Positions 26,070 through 35,772 of a stretch of 64,000 bases of DNA are shown here, one piece after another; the stretch's first letter is position 1, and every line of letters begins with the position of its first letter. Source of the DNA: Sulfurospirillum sp001602955 (lineage in GTDB: Bacteria; Campylobacterota; Campylobacteria; Campylobacterales; Sulfurospirillaceae); assembly GCA_001602955.1 (NCBI GenBank), contig LVAC01000022.1:191721-255720 (forward strand). Reading direction: 5' to 3'. The position numbers and the translations under genes are program-made. The notes below the pieces were generated by a model. The model was not told the DNA's origin. It worked only from the letters and a program-made list of their open reading frames with translations, and searched no databases.

Positions 26070-27395
26070 TTGTTAGCCGACACCGTTATTGAACTCTTAA
26101 AAGAAGAGATCTCTTCTTTAGAATTTGAACGCTACATCAAACAACTTAAATTTAACGAAAAAGCATCCAATTCAGACCAAATGGTTTTTGTCGCTCCCAA
26201 TATTTTAATTTCCAATTGGGTTAAAACCAAATACGCCGAAAAAATAGCCCATCTTTTTGAACTCAAAACGGGTAAAAAACCCGAAATTAAAATCGTACTC
26301 AAAGAACACCTCAAAACATCCAAAGTTAAATCAAGCTCCATAGAAATGATCGAAGCGATTAAAAACGTTAAAAATACGATTTTAAATCCTTCCTACACGT
26401 TTGATAGCTTCGTCGTCGGAAGTTCTAACCAATACGCGTATACCGCCGCAAAATCCATCGCCGCAAAACCGGGTATTATGTACAATCCCGTTTTTATCTA
26501 CGGACCGACCGGTCTTGGTAAAACCCACCTGATTCATGCGATAGGCAATTATTGTCAAACTAAAGGAAAAATCGTTATTTACGCAACGATCGAACAATTT
26601 ATGAACGATTTTACTTATAACCTTCGCAACCAGTCTATGGATCGATTTCGTGAAAAATACCGCAATTGCGATGTTTTACTTATAGACGATACCCAATTTT
26701 TATCCAACAAAATTCAAACGCAAGAAGAGTTTTTTCATACGTTCAACGAATTGCACTCTGCCGGTAAACAGATCGTTTTAACGTCCGATAAACCGCCTAA
26801 AATGATCAACGGTTTAGAAGATCGTCTGAAAAGCCGTTTTGAATGGGGTTTAATCGCCGATATCGGACTGCCGGAACTTGAAACGAAGATTGCAATTATT
26901 AAAAAAAAGTGTGAACTTGACGGCATCAATTTAAACAGCGACATCGTTAATTACATCGCTTCCAATATGGGTGACAATATCCGTGAAATCGAAAGCGCTA
27001 TTATTAACCTCAATGCCTATGCCTTATTGATGCGCCAAGAAATTACGCTTGATTTTGCGAAAAACGTTATGCGCGAACAAATTAAAGAACGCCGCGAAAA
27101 TATCAGTCTTGAAGATATTATTCAGATTATTGCAAAAGACCTAAATATCAAACCGAGCGAAATCAAATCGACCAAGCGCAGTAAAAACATCGTCGAAGCC
27201 AGACGCATCGGCATTTATTTAGCCAGAACCCTAACCCCTAATTCCATGCCTTCCTTGGCATCGTATTTCGGTATGAAAGATCATACGGCGGTTTCGCACA
27301 ATATTAAAAAAATTAACGAACTAATCGAAACAAACGAAGCCTTTAAACTCAAAGTTGAAGATCTTAAAAATAAAATTTTGACCAAAGAAAAATAA
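26070..27395 (+). CDS. dnaA: chromosomal replication initiator DnaA
   Basis: A 441-residue AAA+ initiator. Domain I spans about residues 1-85; Walker A is GPTGLGKTHL (about 147-156), Walker B is LLIDDTQFL, and the C-terminal helix-turn-helix signature is DHTAVSHNIKKI. It binds the TTATTCAC boxes upstream and melts the origin. The start is TTG at 26070 with AAGGAG five bases before it; no ATG exists near the conserved N terminus. Followed by dnaN after 154 bases. Confidence 0.95.
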   Translation: MLADTVIELLKEEISSLEFERYIKQLKFNEKASNSDQMVFVAPNILISNWVKTKYAEKIAHLFELKTGKKPEIKIVLKEHLKTSKVKSSSIEMIEAIKNVKNTILNPSYTFDSFVVGSSNQYAYTAAKSIAAKPGIMYNPVFIYGPTGLGKTHLIHAIGNYCQTKGKIVIYATIEQFMNDFTYNLRNQSMDRFREKYRNCDVLLIDDTQFLSNKIQTQEEFFHTFNELHSAGKQIVLTSDKPPKMINGLEDRLKSRFEWGLIADIGLPELETKIAIIKKKCELDGINLNSDIVNYIASNMGDNIREIESAIINLNAYALLMRQEITLDFAKNVMREQIKERRENISLEDIIQIIAKDLNIKPSEIKSTKRSKNIVEARRIGIYLARTLTPNSMPSLASYFGMKDHTAVSHNIKKINELIETNEAFKLKVEDLKNKILTKEK

Positions 27396-27549
27396 AAAGT
27401 TTTAGAGAAAAACGTGATGACATGTGAAAAACAAGAACCAAAACTTTCACTACAAAAAGCCCTATTTTTAGGTATAATGTATCTTGTTTTCACTCATTCA
27501 ACCCAAACTACTACTTCAACTATTTTAATAAATAATTAAAGGAGACTCA
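27396..27549 (+). promoter_or_regulatory. dnaA–dnaN gap with dnaN promoter and possible second origin segment
   Basis: TATAAT at 27473-27478, within GGTATAATG, is a good -10 box for dnaN. The gap also has a TTTTTCACA-like box on the minus strand near 27424, CTCATTCAAC near 27493 and an AT-rich tract close to dnaN, which recall oriC2 of Helicobacter, but the boxes are imperfect. Confidence 0.5.
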
Positions 27550-28617
27550 ATGAAAGTTTCGATTAAAAAAAGCATTTTAGAAAACATTCTTCTCAATACT
27601 CAACCTTACCTTGAGAAAAAAGATTTGAGTCAAATCACTTCACATGTACTTTTATCGACGGAAGAAAATCAACTCGTTATCAAAGCAACCGACTATGAGA
27701 TCGGTTTGAGTTACCATACTCCCGAAGTTTTGATTAGTACATTCGGTCAAGCCAGTGCGAACGGAAAAAAACTCTTAGATATTATTAAAAGTTTGAAAGA
27801 CGATGATATCGTACTTGAAACAATTAACGATTATCTTCATATTCAACAAAGCCATTCCAAATTTAAACTTCCGATGCTCAATCCTTCCGATTTCCCGATC
27901 TTTCCGGCAATCGACAACAAACCGAAATTTAACATCGACAGTGCAACTTTGGTACGCGCAATTAAAAAAATTGCCCCTTCCATCGATACGAACAATCCAA
28001 AATTTGAACTTAACGGTGCATTGATCGATATTAAAGACAATACGATTCATCTGGTTGCTACCGATACAAAACGTTTGGCGGTTATGAGTATTGAGCAACA
28101 AACCGAACACAATTTTTCGTTAATTATTCCTAAAAAAGCCATTTCGGAAATTCAAAAACTCTTTTTCGACGAAATCGAAATTTTCTACGATGAAAATACG
28201 TTGATTGCACAATCGAGCTATTTTACCTTCTACACAAAGCTCATTAACGGTAAATTTCCCGATTACGCACGCATTATTCCTAAAACAAAAAATTATTCAC
28301 TCTCGCTCAGTCGAGAATTAATGATCGATGCAATCAAACAAATTGCAATTATTTCGGCGGAAATTAAACTCACGTTTCAATCCGAAAAGATTATTTTTGA
28401 GAGTTTAAACGACGATAACATTGAAGCAAAAACGGAAATCGATTTTCATACGGGACTTGAAAACGAAATTTACCTTGCAGTAAACAGCCGTTACGTTTTA
28501 GATTTTCTATCTCACATCGAAAACAACAGTTTTACCTTAGGTTTTAACGATAGCGGTCTTCCTTTTACCTTAGAAAGTGAAAATTTTATGACGATCGTTA
28601 TGCCGATTATGATATAA
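27550..28617 (+). CDS. dnaN: DNA polymerase III beta subunit (sliding clamp)
   Basis: A 355-residue clamp of normal length. Three repeats of the clamp fold are expected; LVATDTKRLAVM (about residue 170) and the C-terminal MPIMI (in place of MPMRL) are the conserved clamp blocks. It rings DNA and holds the polymerase. ATG is preceded by AAAGGAGA. Forms the dnaA–dnaN–gyrB order common near bacterial origins. Confidence 0.95.
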   Translation: MKVSIKKSILENILLNTQPYLEKKDLSQITSHVLLSTEENQLVIKATDYEIGLSYHTPEVLISTFGQASANGKKLLDIIKSLKDDDIVLETINDYLHIQQSHSKFKLPMLNPSDFPIFPAIDNKPKFNIDSATLVRAIKKIAPSIDTNNPKFELNGALIDIKDNTIHLVATDTKRLAVMSIEQQTEHNFSLIIPKKAISEIQKLFFDEIEIFYDENTLIAQSSYFTFYTKLINGKFPDYARIIPKTKNYSLSLSRELMIDAIKQIAIISAEIKLTFQSEKIIFESLNDDNIEAKTEIDFHTGLENEIYLAVNSRYVLDFLSHIENNSFTLGFNDSGLPFTLESENFMTIVMPIMI

Positions 28618-28642
28618 GAATTATTAAAGAAGCGGAGAAATT

Positions 28643-30955
28643 ATGAGTACTTACGGTGCAGACAATATTAAAGTTTTAAAAGGCCTTGAAGCGGTTCGTA
28701 AACGTCCGGGTATGTATATCGGCGACACGAATATCAACGGCTTACACCATTTAATTTACGAAGTCGTCGATAACTCTATCGATGAGGCAATGGCAGGCTA
28801 TTGCGATCATATTAAAGTGGAATTGACACGCGAAGGATCGGCGATTATTACCGATAATGGACGGGGAATTCCCGTCGGTTGGCATGAAGGCGAAAATATG
28901 TCCGCCGCAACAGTTGTTTTAACCGTCTTACATGCCGGCGGAAAGTTTGATAAAGATACTTATAAAGTGAGCGGCGGTCTTCACGGCGTGGGCGTTTCGG
29001 TTGTAAATGCGCTTTCGTCTAAACTTGTTGCAACGATTAAGCGTGAGGGAAATGAACATCGCCAAGAGTTTGCGTGCGGTATTCCTCAAACGCCTTTAGA
29101 TGTTGTTAAAACTACAAACCGAACGGGAACGACGATTGAATTTTGGCCCGATGCTACGATTTTTGAAACCGTTGAATTTCAATTTGAAATTTTAGCGCAG
29201 CGTTTTCGCGAACTTGCCTATTTAAATCCTAAAATTAAAATCGAACTTAAAGACGGACGTGACGGACGCGCCGAAACGTACCATTTTGAGGGCGGTATCA
29301 GACAGTTTGTTCTCGATCTTAACAAAAAAGAAAAAGTTGCCGAAGCGGTTCACTATACGGCAAGTGTCGAAGACGTAGAAGTCGATATCGCGATGATGTA
29401 CAATTCGACCTACAGCGAGATCGTGTATTCGTTTGTCAACAACATTAAAACCATCGACGGTGGAACACACGAAAGCGGTTTCCGTGCCGGCTTGACGCGA
29501 GCTATTACCAATTACATCTCTTTAAACGCAGGTATCCGCGAAAAAGATGCCAAAATTACGGGTGATGACGTGCGTGAAGGTTTGATCGCTATTGTGAGCG
29601 TTAAAGTTCCCGAACCGCAATTTGAAGGTCAAACCAAAGGAAAGCTCGGAAGTTCGTACGTTAAACCGATTGTTCAAAAATTGGTTTATGAGCAATTAGT
29701 TAAATATTTTGAAGAAAATCCGATCGAAGCCAAAGCCATTATGAATAAAGCTCTTATGGCGGCACGCGGTCGCGAAGCGGCTAAAAACGCGCGTGATTTA
29801 ACACGTCGAAAAGATGCTATGAGCATCGGTACGCTTCCGGGAAAATTGGCGGATTGTCAAAGTAAAGACCCTTCTATTTGTGAACTTTACCTCGTTGAGG
29901 GCGATAGTGCAGGCGGTTCGGCAAAACAGGGACGTGATAGGGTTTTTCAAGCCATTTTGCCGCTTAAAGGTAAAATCTTAAATGTTGAAAAAAGCCGCTT
30001 GGATAAAATTTTAAAATCGGACGAAATCAAAAATATGATTACTGCTCTTGGATGCGGTATCGGCGATGAGTTTAACGAAGAAAAATTACGTTACCACAAA
30101 CTCATTATTATGACCGATGCCGACGTCGACGGTAGTCATATTCAAACGCTTCTTTTAACGTTTTTGTTCCGTTTCTTACGACCGATCGTCGATAACGGTT
30201 ACGTCTATTTGGCACAACCGCCGTTGTATCGCTATAAAAAGGGTAAAAAAGAGATTTATCTCAAAGACGATACCGAAATGAATGCTTTCTTAATCGAGTC
30301 GGGTTTGGAAACGATGGAAATAGAAGGCGTCGGAACGCCGGATTTAATCGATTATTTTAAAATTATCGCAGCGTATCGCGGTATTTTAAAAGAGCTTGAA
30401 AAGCGCTTTTCGATGATTGAAGTGGTTCGTTATTTAATTGAAAATCCGGATTTAATCTCTCTTCCTTCACACGAGCTTTTCGAAGCGATTAAAGCGTATA
30501 TTCAAAAAGTCGGATACAATTTATTAAACCATTATATTACGCCTGAGAGTCTTCATCTGTTTATTCAAACCAATGACGGCTTAGAAGAGTTACTCTTAGA
30601 CGATACTTTTTACGGCAATGCTTTATACGAAGAGGCACGTTATATTTACGGCAAAATTCAAGAGCGCGATTTTGACGTTTTTGAAGGACGCGATCCGATT
30701 GAAATTTTAGACGAAATTGAAAAAAATGCTAAAAAAGGTGCGTATATCCAACGCTATAAAGGTCTGGGTGAAATGAATCCTGAACAGCTTTGGGAAACGA
30801 CGATGAATCCCGAAAACAGACGTTTATTGCAAGTTAAAGTCGAAGATGCCGAACTTGCAAGCGAAACCTTTACGCTTTTCATGGGCGATGAAGTCGAGCC
30901 GCGCCGACAATACATTCAAGATCACGCCAAAGACGTTAAACACTTGGACGTTTAA
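28643..30955 (+). CDS. gyrB: DNA gyrase subunit B
   Basis: A 770-residue type II topoisomerase ATPase subunit. The GHKL motifs EVVDNSIDEAMAG and the glycine loop GGLHGVGVSVVNALS are present, and the TOPRIM motifs EGDSAGGSAKQGRDR and DADVDGSHI bind the metal. With GyrA (not in the window) it introduces negative supercoils. Its stop shares a base with the start of the following GGDEF/EAL-like gene (TAATG), so the two are translated together. Confidence 0.96.
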   Translation: MSTYGADNIKVLKGLEAVRKRPGMYIGDTNINGLHHLIYEVVDNSIDEAMAGYCDHIKVELTREGSAIITDNGRGIPVGWHEGENMSAATVVLTVLHAGGKFDKDTYKVSGGLHGVGVSVVNALSSKLVATIKREGNEHRQEFACGIPQTPLDVVKTTNRTGTTIEFWPDATIFETVEFQFEILAQRFRELAYLNPKIKIELKDGRDGRAETYHFEGGIRQFVLDLNKKEKVAEAVHYTASVEDVEVDIAMMYNSTYSEIVYSFVNNIKTIDGGTHESGFRAGLTRAITNYISLNAGIREKDAKITGDDVREGLIAIVSVKVPEPQFEGQTKGKLGSSYVKPIVQKLVYEQLVKYFEENPIEAKAIMNKALMAARGREAAKNARDLTRRKDAMSIGTLPGKLADCQSKDPSICELYLVEGDSAGGSAKQGRDRVFQAILPLKGKILNVEKSRLDKILKSDEIKNMITALGCGIGDEFNEEKLRYHKLIIMTDADVDGSHIQTLLLTFLFRFLRPIVDNGYVYLAQPPLYRYKKGKKEIYLKDDTEMNAFLIESGLETMEIEGVGTPDLIDYFKIIAAYRGILKELEKRFSMIEVVRYLIENPDLISLPSHELFEAIKAYIQKVGYNLLNHYITPESLHLFIQTNDGLEELLLDDTFYGNALYEEARYIYGKIQERDFDVFEGRDPIEILDEIEKNAKKGAYIQRYKGLGEMNPEQLWETTMNPENRRLLQVKVEDAELASETFTLFMGDEVEPRRQYIQDHAKDVKHLDV

Positions 30956-32370
30956 TGCTCTATTCGGAGAAGAAAGAAAGAGAAAATCGATTTATTACCG
31001 CCTTAAAAATTGCCTTTCCTTTTCTTCTTCTCTTGGGCATATTTTTTCATGCATCACAGCTTTTTAAGCACGATACGTTCAATTTTATTCTTCTCATTTT
31101 ATTAATTCCCGTTTACGTGTATTACACGGTTTATTTGATCTATTACGGTTTTCAAACGACGCTGATCGATCCGATTACTAAAACATTTAATCGAACAAAA
31201 ATTCTCTCAAAAATTGAAAAGATCAAACAAAAAGATCAAACACTGATTGTTTTATTACATGTCAAAAATTTGAGTGATATTAACGATCGCTACGGCTTTA
31301 ATAACGGTGATAGCGTTTTGAAAAAATTGATTGAAAAATTACAAGCGTTTTTGACTGAACATCATTTAAAAAACGTACCGATCGGTCGTTACAGTAACAG
31401 TATGTTTCTTTTTTATACGCGTTATCCTTCTTTAGAGCTAAAACACTTTATGATGCTTTTTACGAAAAGCATTCAAAATGTCGGTATCGATAATATCGAA
31501 GTTAAAATCGATTTTGCGATGATTGGAGCACATTACGACGAATCGACGGAAAACATCATTGAAAAATTGATTTTATTGAGCGAAGAAACGGATAAAAAAG
31601 AAGAAGAAACGGTAATATTAAAACCCGATGCTATGAATAAAATGATTGTTCATGCCATTCAGGAAAACCGTCTTTTTTTTAAATATCAACCCTGCGTAAA
31701 ATACGACGACCGTTCCCAAAAACTGTATGAAATTTTAACGCGTATCGATTTACAAGAACAAGGTATTCTTAGTAAGCAACAAATTCAACGTATTGTCAAC
31801 CATGCGGGATATGAAAAAGAGTTCGACGAAAAAGTTTTTGGATTGCTTTTAGAAGAGTTAAAACCACTTTTAGAACAAACCGATGCGTTGTTTTGCATTG
31901 AAATTTCGCCGGTTTCACTGCGAAATACCGCTTTTAAACGTTACCTTCAAACGCTTTTTAAACGTCTCAAAATCGATCCGAATCGTTTTATTCTCGAAAT
32001 TATCGAAAAAAAAAGTTACGAAGAGATGGGGCGTTTTAATGAAATTGTTAAAAGTTACCGAGAATTCGGTTTTAAAATCGCACTTGGAAATTTTGGCGGA
32101 AATAACGCGAGTTTCGAGTATTTAAAATATCTTACGATTGATTGGATAAAATTTGATATTGAATTTACCAAAAATATTGAAGCGGATCCATACCGTGTTT
32201 TACTCAAGCATTATAGTGAACTGGCAAGGTCGCTTCATATACGGACTATGATAAAATTTGTCGATAAAAAGACTCTTTTTGAAAAAGCAAAAGCGTACGA
32301 ACCTGATTTTATACAGGGATTTTATATCTCAAAGCCCAAATCCATAGGAGAAATAGATGAAATATGGTGA
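30955..32370 (+). CDS. membrane protein with degenerate GGDEF and EAL domains
   Basis: A 471-residue protein: two membrane helices (about 17-35 and 42-62), a GGDEF-like domain and an EAL-like domain. The GGDEF motif is replaced by GRYSNS (residues 144-149). In the EAL part, EIL stands at 259-261, but DDFGTG is replaced by GNFGGN (378-383), the asparagine of the NLS motif is Glu (EISPVSL), and the AEGVE glutamate is lost. By family knowledge it can neither make nor break c-di-GMP and is likely a sensor or scaffold. It is coupled to gyrB upstream and overlaps queF by 14 bases. Confidence 0.85.
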   Translation: MLYSEKKERENRFITALKIAFPFLLLLGIFFHASQLFKHDTFNFILLILLIPVYVYYTVYLIYYGFQTTLIDPITKTFNRTKILSKIEKIKQKDQTLIVLLHVKNLSDINDRYGFNNGDSVLKKLIEKLQAFLTEHHLKNVPIGRYSNSMFLFYTRYPSLELKHFMMLFTKSIQNVGIDNIEVKIDFAMIGAHYDESTENIIEKLILLSEETDKKEEETVILKPDAMNKMIVHAIQENRLFFKYQPCVKYDDRSQKLYEILTRIDLQEQGILSKQQIQRIVNHAGYEKEFDEKVFGLLLEELKPLLEQTDALFCIEISPVSLRNTAFKRYLQTLFKRLKIDPNRFILEIIEKKSYEEMGRFNEIVKSYREFGFKIALGNFGGNNASFEYLKYLTIDWIKFDIEFTKNIEADPYRVLLKHYSELARSLHIRTMIKFVDKKTLFEKAKAYEPDFIQGFYISKPKSIGEIDEIW

Positions 32371-32752
32371 AAAAATTATTAAAGAGTTTGATGTTGAAAA
32401 AGATTTGGAAATTTGGCCCAATCAACACAAAAAAAATTACGTTATTAAATTGACCTTGCCGGAGTTTTGTTGTTTGTGTCCACGAAGCGGTTATCCTGAT
32501 TTTGCAACAATTTACATCGATTATATTCCAAACGAGTGGGTGGTCGAGTTAAAAGCGATCAAACTTTACATCAACAGTTTTATGAATCGTAATATCAGCC
32601 ATGAAAATTCGGCAAATGAAATTTACGATCTTTTAGACACAAAACTCAAACCCAAGTGGCTCAAAGTCGTTGCCGATTTTAATCCGCGCGGAAACGTTCA
32701 TACCGTTATCGAAATCGATTCTAAAGTCGTACGAAACGAGAGCACATGTTAA
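32357..32752 (+). CDS. queF: NADPH-dependent 7-cyano-7-deazaguanine reductase
   Basis: A 131-residue type I QueF that reduces preQ0 to preQ1 in queuosine synthesis. The catalytic cysteine lies in PEFCCLCPRSGYPDFA (about residues 36-51), and the substrate-binding glutamate is in VVELKAIKLYINSF with the QueF motif. It begins inside the end of the GGDEF/EAL-like gene and overlaps the HD protein by seven bases. Confidence 0.93.
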   Translation: MKYGEKIIKEFDVEKDLEIWPNQHKKNYVIKLTLPEFCCLCPRSGYPDFATIYIDYIPNEWVVELKAIKLYINSFMNRNISHENSANEIYDLLDTKLKPKWLKVVADFNPRGNVHTVIEIDSKVVRNESTC

Positions 32753-33957
32753 ATCCAAAACTCATCGAACAATTTTTCGGCGCGGCGTCTATTCAACGTT
32801 GGAACGATTATCCGCGTATGGTAGAGTTGGTGGAACTCGACAAACAAGCACACAAGTTTATTATCGCTTATTTCGTGGCGAAAATGGAAGGTGACGAAAG
32901 TATCGATATGCGTTCGTTGATTGAAGCGGGTATTTTCGAATTTTTGCGCCGTGTGGTTGTGACCGATATTCGCCCTGACGTTTTTCGAAGAGCACTTCAA
33001 AAAAAAGAAAAAGAGATTAATACGTGGGTACTTTCCCAACTGTACGATTCGCTCAGTGAAATTGAAAACGGAGCGTTTTACCGACGGTTTGAGACGTATA
33101 TTAGCGATAGTTCTATGTATAAAAAAGAGCGTTTTATTTTAAAAGCAGCTTCTTACATGTCAACGCGTTGGGAATTTTCAATCGTGTATCAAACGAGCCA
33201 ATTTTTAAACAATATCGACCGTGTTAAAGAAGCGGTCGAAGAGGAAATCGAGGATTATTACGAGCTGATTAGCATTCGAAAAATGGCGATGAATAAGAAA
33301 ATTTCGAAAGTAATCGATCTAAGCGGACGTCTTCGTTTTCAAAAACGTTGGGCGCAAACGCCGCGCATTCCCGAAACGTCCGTTTTGGGACACATGCTCA
33401 TCGTCGCGATTTTGGGTTATTTTTATTCGCTCTCGGCCAAAGCGTGCGACACTCGTTTGGTCAATAACTTTTTTTGTGCCCTGTTCCACGATCTTCCCGA
33501 AGCTTTAACGCGCGATATTATCTCTCCGGTCAAATATTCCGTAAGCGGTTTGGACGACATTATCAGCGAATTTGAAATTAAGATGATCGAAGAAGAAATT
33601 TTGCCGAATTTACCCGAGGGTTTACTCAAAGAGTTTAAGTATTTGCTCGGTTTGTACGGCGACAACCATAAAGACGAATTTATGAATCGCATTTTTGAGC
33701 ATGAAATAACGGCGATCGACGATCCTTGCGAATACAACGAAGAGCGATTCCATACCATCGACGGTAAAGCACTTAAAAATTGCGATAATTTAGCCGCATT
33801 TATCGAAGCTACGCTTTCGATTTCGCACGGCGTCAAATCCAAAGAGTTGATCCAAGGTAAAGAACATATTCGTCAAAAGCTCAAAGAAAAAGGGAAAATG
33901 GGCAATGCCGATTTTTACGAGTTAGCCTTGGAAATTGAAAACTATTTTGGAGCGTAA
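32746..33957 (+). CDS. HD-domain phosphohydrolase, YfbR-like
   Basis: A 403-residue protein with a metal-dependent phosphohydrolase domain in its second half. PRIPETSVLGHMLIVA gives the first histidine, CALFHDLPEALTRDIISPVKY (His-Asp near residue 247) closely matches the HDxxE-T-D-PTPVK block of YfbR 5'-deoxynucleotidase, and EITAIDD gives the last aspartate. The first 190 residues have no clear relative and are helical. A role in clearing deoxynucleotide monophosphates is plausible but inferred. Last gene of the gyrB–queF run. Confidence 0.75.
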   Translation: MLNPKLIEQFFGAASIQRWNDYPRMVELVELDKQAHKFIIAYFVAKMEGDESIDMRSLIEAGIFEFLRRVVVTDIRPDVFRRALQKKEKEINTWVLSQLYDSLSEIENGAFYRRFETYISDSSMYKKERFILKAASYMSTRWEFSIVYQTSQFLNNIDRVKEAVEEEIEDYYELISIRKMAMNKKISKVIDLSGRLRFQKRWAQTPRIPETSVLGHMLIVAILGYFYSLSAKACDTRLVNNFFCALFHDLPEALTRDIISPVKYSVSGLDDIISEFEIKMIEEEILPNLPEGLLKEFKYLLGLYGDNHKDEFMNRIFEHEITAIDDPCEYNEERFHTIDGKALKNCDNLAAFIEATLSISHGVKSKELIQGKEHIRQKLKEKGKMGNADFYELALEIENYFGA

Positions 33958-33976
33958 AAGAAGTATAAAATAAAAA

Positions 33977-34079
33977 CCCTCTTCCAGATGGCTGCGGCAC
34001 ACACCTTAAAAAAGTGCTCTGCTGTGTTCCCACCCTGAAGCGATGCTCTTAGAAGACGTTGCACAGGTCTAGAAGAAGG
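33977..34079 (-). ncRNA. ffs: signal recognition particle RNA (small, 4.5S type)
   Basis: Read on the minus strand, the core is CAGG-GTG-GGAA-CAC-AGCAG: the GGAA tetraloop and the symmetric internal loop that bind Ffh. The ends pair as CCUUCUUCUAGA with UCUGGAAGAGGG over 12 bp including G-U pairs. A TAAAAT -10 box stands just upstream (within GGGTAAAATACGC), and a GGGTTTTTATTTT tail follows as terminator. It fills the gap between the HD-protein and ung genes. Confidence 0.88.
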
Positions 34080-34126
34080 CGAAGCGTATTTTACCCAAAA
34101 ATTCTTAAAAAACATAGAGGAAGCGT

Positions 34127-34801
34127 ATGGTCGATCCTAAAATTGAAGCAAGTTGGAAGAAGGTTTTATTGGACGAGTTTCAAAAACCCTATTTTGAGAC
34201 CTTAAAAGCTTTTTTGCTCGAAGAAAAAAAACATTTTACGATCTATCCGAGCGGGCAAAATATCTTTGCGGCGTTTGATCATACACCATTTGACAAAGTT
34301 AAAGTGGTTATTTTAGGGCAAGATCCTTATCATGGAACAGGTCAAGCACACGGACTCTCTTTTTCGGTGCAAGAAGGCGTGCCGTATCCTCCCTCTTTGC
34401 AAAATATTTTCAAAGAACTTCACGATGACTTAGGATGCCCTATCCCTCAAAACGGAACCTTGAGCGCATGGGCAAATCAAGGCGTTTTTTTGCTCAACAC
34501 CGTTTTAACCGTACGTGCGGGCGAAGCCAATTCGCATCGCGGACAAGGATGGGAAATCTTTACGGACGAGGTTATCAAACGTCTAAGCGCGCAAAAAGAG
34601 CATCTTGTTTTTATTCTTTGGGGAAGTCCCGCCGGTGCGAAAGCTTCGCTGATCGATGCAAAAAAACATCTCATTTTGCGTTCCGTTCACCCTTCACCTT
34701 TATCAAGTTATCGCGGATTTTTCGGTTCAAAACCATTTTCCAAAAGTAACGACTATTTGATTCAAACCCGACAACAACCGATTCAATGGTGTCTTTCTTA
34801 A
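34127..34801 (+). CDS. ung: uracil-DNA glycosylase
   Basis: A 224-residue family 1 glycosylase that removes uracil from DNA. The catalytic-water motif GQDPYHGTGQAHGLSFSV, NTVLTVRAGEANSH and the leucine-intercalation loop HPSPLSSYRGFFG are all present. The ATG follows AGAGGAAGCGT. Its end overlaps mutY by 16 bases, joining two base-excision repair genes in one operon. Confidence 0.95.
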   Translation: MVDPKIEASWKKVLLDEFQKPYFETLKAFLLEEKKHFTIYPSGQNIFAAFDHTPFDKVKVVILGQDPYHGTGQAHGLSFSVQEGVPYPPSLQNIFKELHDDLGCPIPQNGTLSAWANQGVFLLNTVLTVRAGEANSHRGQGWEIFTDEVIKRLSAQKEHLVFILWGSPAGAKASLIDAKKHLILRSVHPSPLSSYRGFFGSKPFSKSNDYLIQTRQQPIQWCLS

Positions 34802-35772
34802 GCGTCGTTCACGATCGCCTTTACGCGTGGTATCAAACTAACGGTCGTCACGATTTACCGTGGCGACAAACCGACGATGCGTATCGTATTTATCTCAGCG
34901 AGATTATGCTTCAGCAAACGCAAGTTAAAACCGTTTTGGAGCGGTTTTATTTTCCGTTTTTAAAGCGATTTGAAACCCTTCAAAGTGTAGCCGAAGCTCC
35001 TTTGGACGATGTTTTAAAAGCATGGGAAGGTCTTGGATATTACACGCGGGCTAAAAACCTTCATCATACGGCACTGACATGTCAGGGGGTTTTGCCGAAA
35101 ACTCCCGAAGAACTCGGTGGACTTAAGGGAATCGGAAAAAGTACGGCGCATGCAATCTGTGCATTTGCCTATCGCCAAGCGTTGCCTATTTTGGATGCCA
35201 ACGTTAAGCGTGTTTTATGCCGTTATTTTGCCTTACACGTCAAGAATGAAAATGTATTGTGGCAAAAGGCATGGGAGCTTTTGGATACGAAACGCCCCTT
35301 TGAGTATAATCAAGCGATGATGGATTTAGGCTCGATGGTTTGTACGTCTAAAAATCCTACATGTAATGCGTGTCCGATGAAACTGACATGTCAAGGTAAA
35401 ACATACCCCGAAAACTATCCTCAAAACATTAAAAAACCGAAAATTCCGATTAAAAAACGGTTTGTTTCGGTTGTGATTTGTGAAGGAAAATTAGGATTGA
35501 TTCAACGTAAAGAGAGGCTTTTGCACGGACTTTGGGGTTTTGTGCAAACGGATGAAAAACCCGAAGGTCGTTTTTTGGGTATCGTCCGTCATACTTACAG
35601 TCATTTTAAACTCGAACTCGAAGTGTTTCAACCGGGATGTTGCACCAAAACATTTGACGGTTGGTTTGACGAAGAGGAAATAGCCTCGTTAGCTCTCTCG
35701 ACGGTCGATAAAAAAATACTACGATGCTGGCGTAGCATGATGATGAAAAGCATCGTTTCGAACACCGACTAA
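34786..35772 (+). CDS. mutY: A/G-specific adenine DNA glycosylase
   Basis: A 328-residue MutY that removes adenine opposite 8-oxoguanine. The catalytic glutamate is in SEIMLQQTQV, the helix-hairpin-helix is LKGIGKSTAHAI (Ser where many MutY have Tyr), the catalytic aspartate is in LDANVKRVLCR, and four cysteines (CTSKNPTCNACPMKLTC) bind a [4Fe-4S] cluster. The C-terminal NUDIX-like part is short. Its last 54 bases overlap the convergent transporter gene. Confidence 0.93.
   Translation: MVSFLSVVHDRLYAWYQTNGRHDLPWRQTDDAYRIYLSEIMLQQTQVKTVLERFYFPFLKRFETLQSVAEAPLDDVLKAWEGLGYYTRAKNLHHTALTCQGVLPKTPEELGGLKGIGKSTAHAICAFAYRQALPILDANVKRVLCRYFALHVKNENVLWQKAWELLDTKRPFEYNQAMMDLGSMVCTSKNPTCNACPMKLTCQGKTYPENYPQNIKKPKIPIKKRFVSVVICEGKLGLIQRKERLLHGLWGFVQTDEKPEGRFLGIVRHTYSHFKLELEVFQPGCCTKTFDGWFDEEEIASLALSTVDKKILRCWRSMMMKSIVSNTD

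Noticed and set aside
33958..34126. Empty gap between the HD-protein gene and ung
   Set aside because: First taken as blank intergenic sequence, but the minus strand folds as an SRP RNA, so it is annotated as such.
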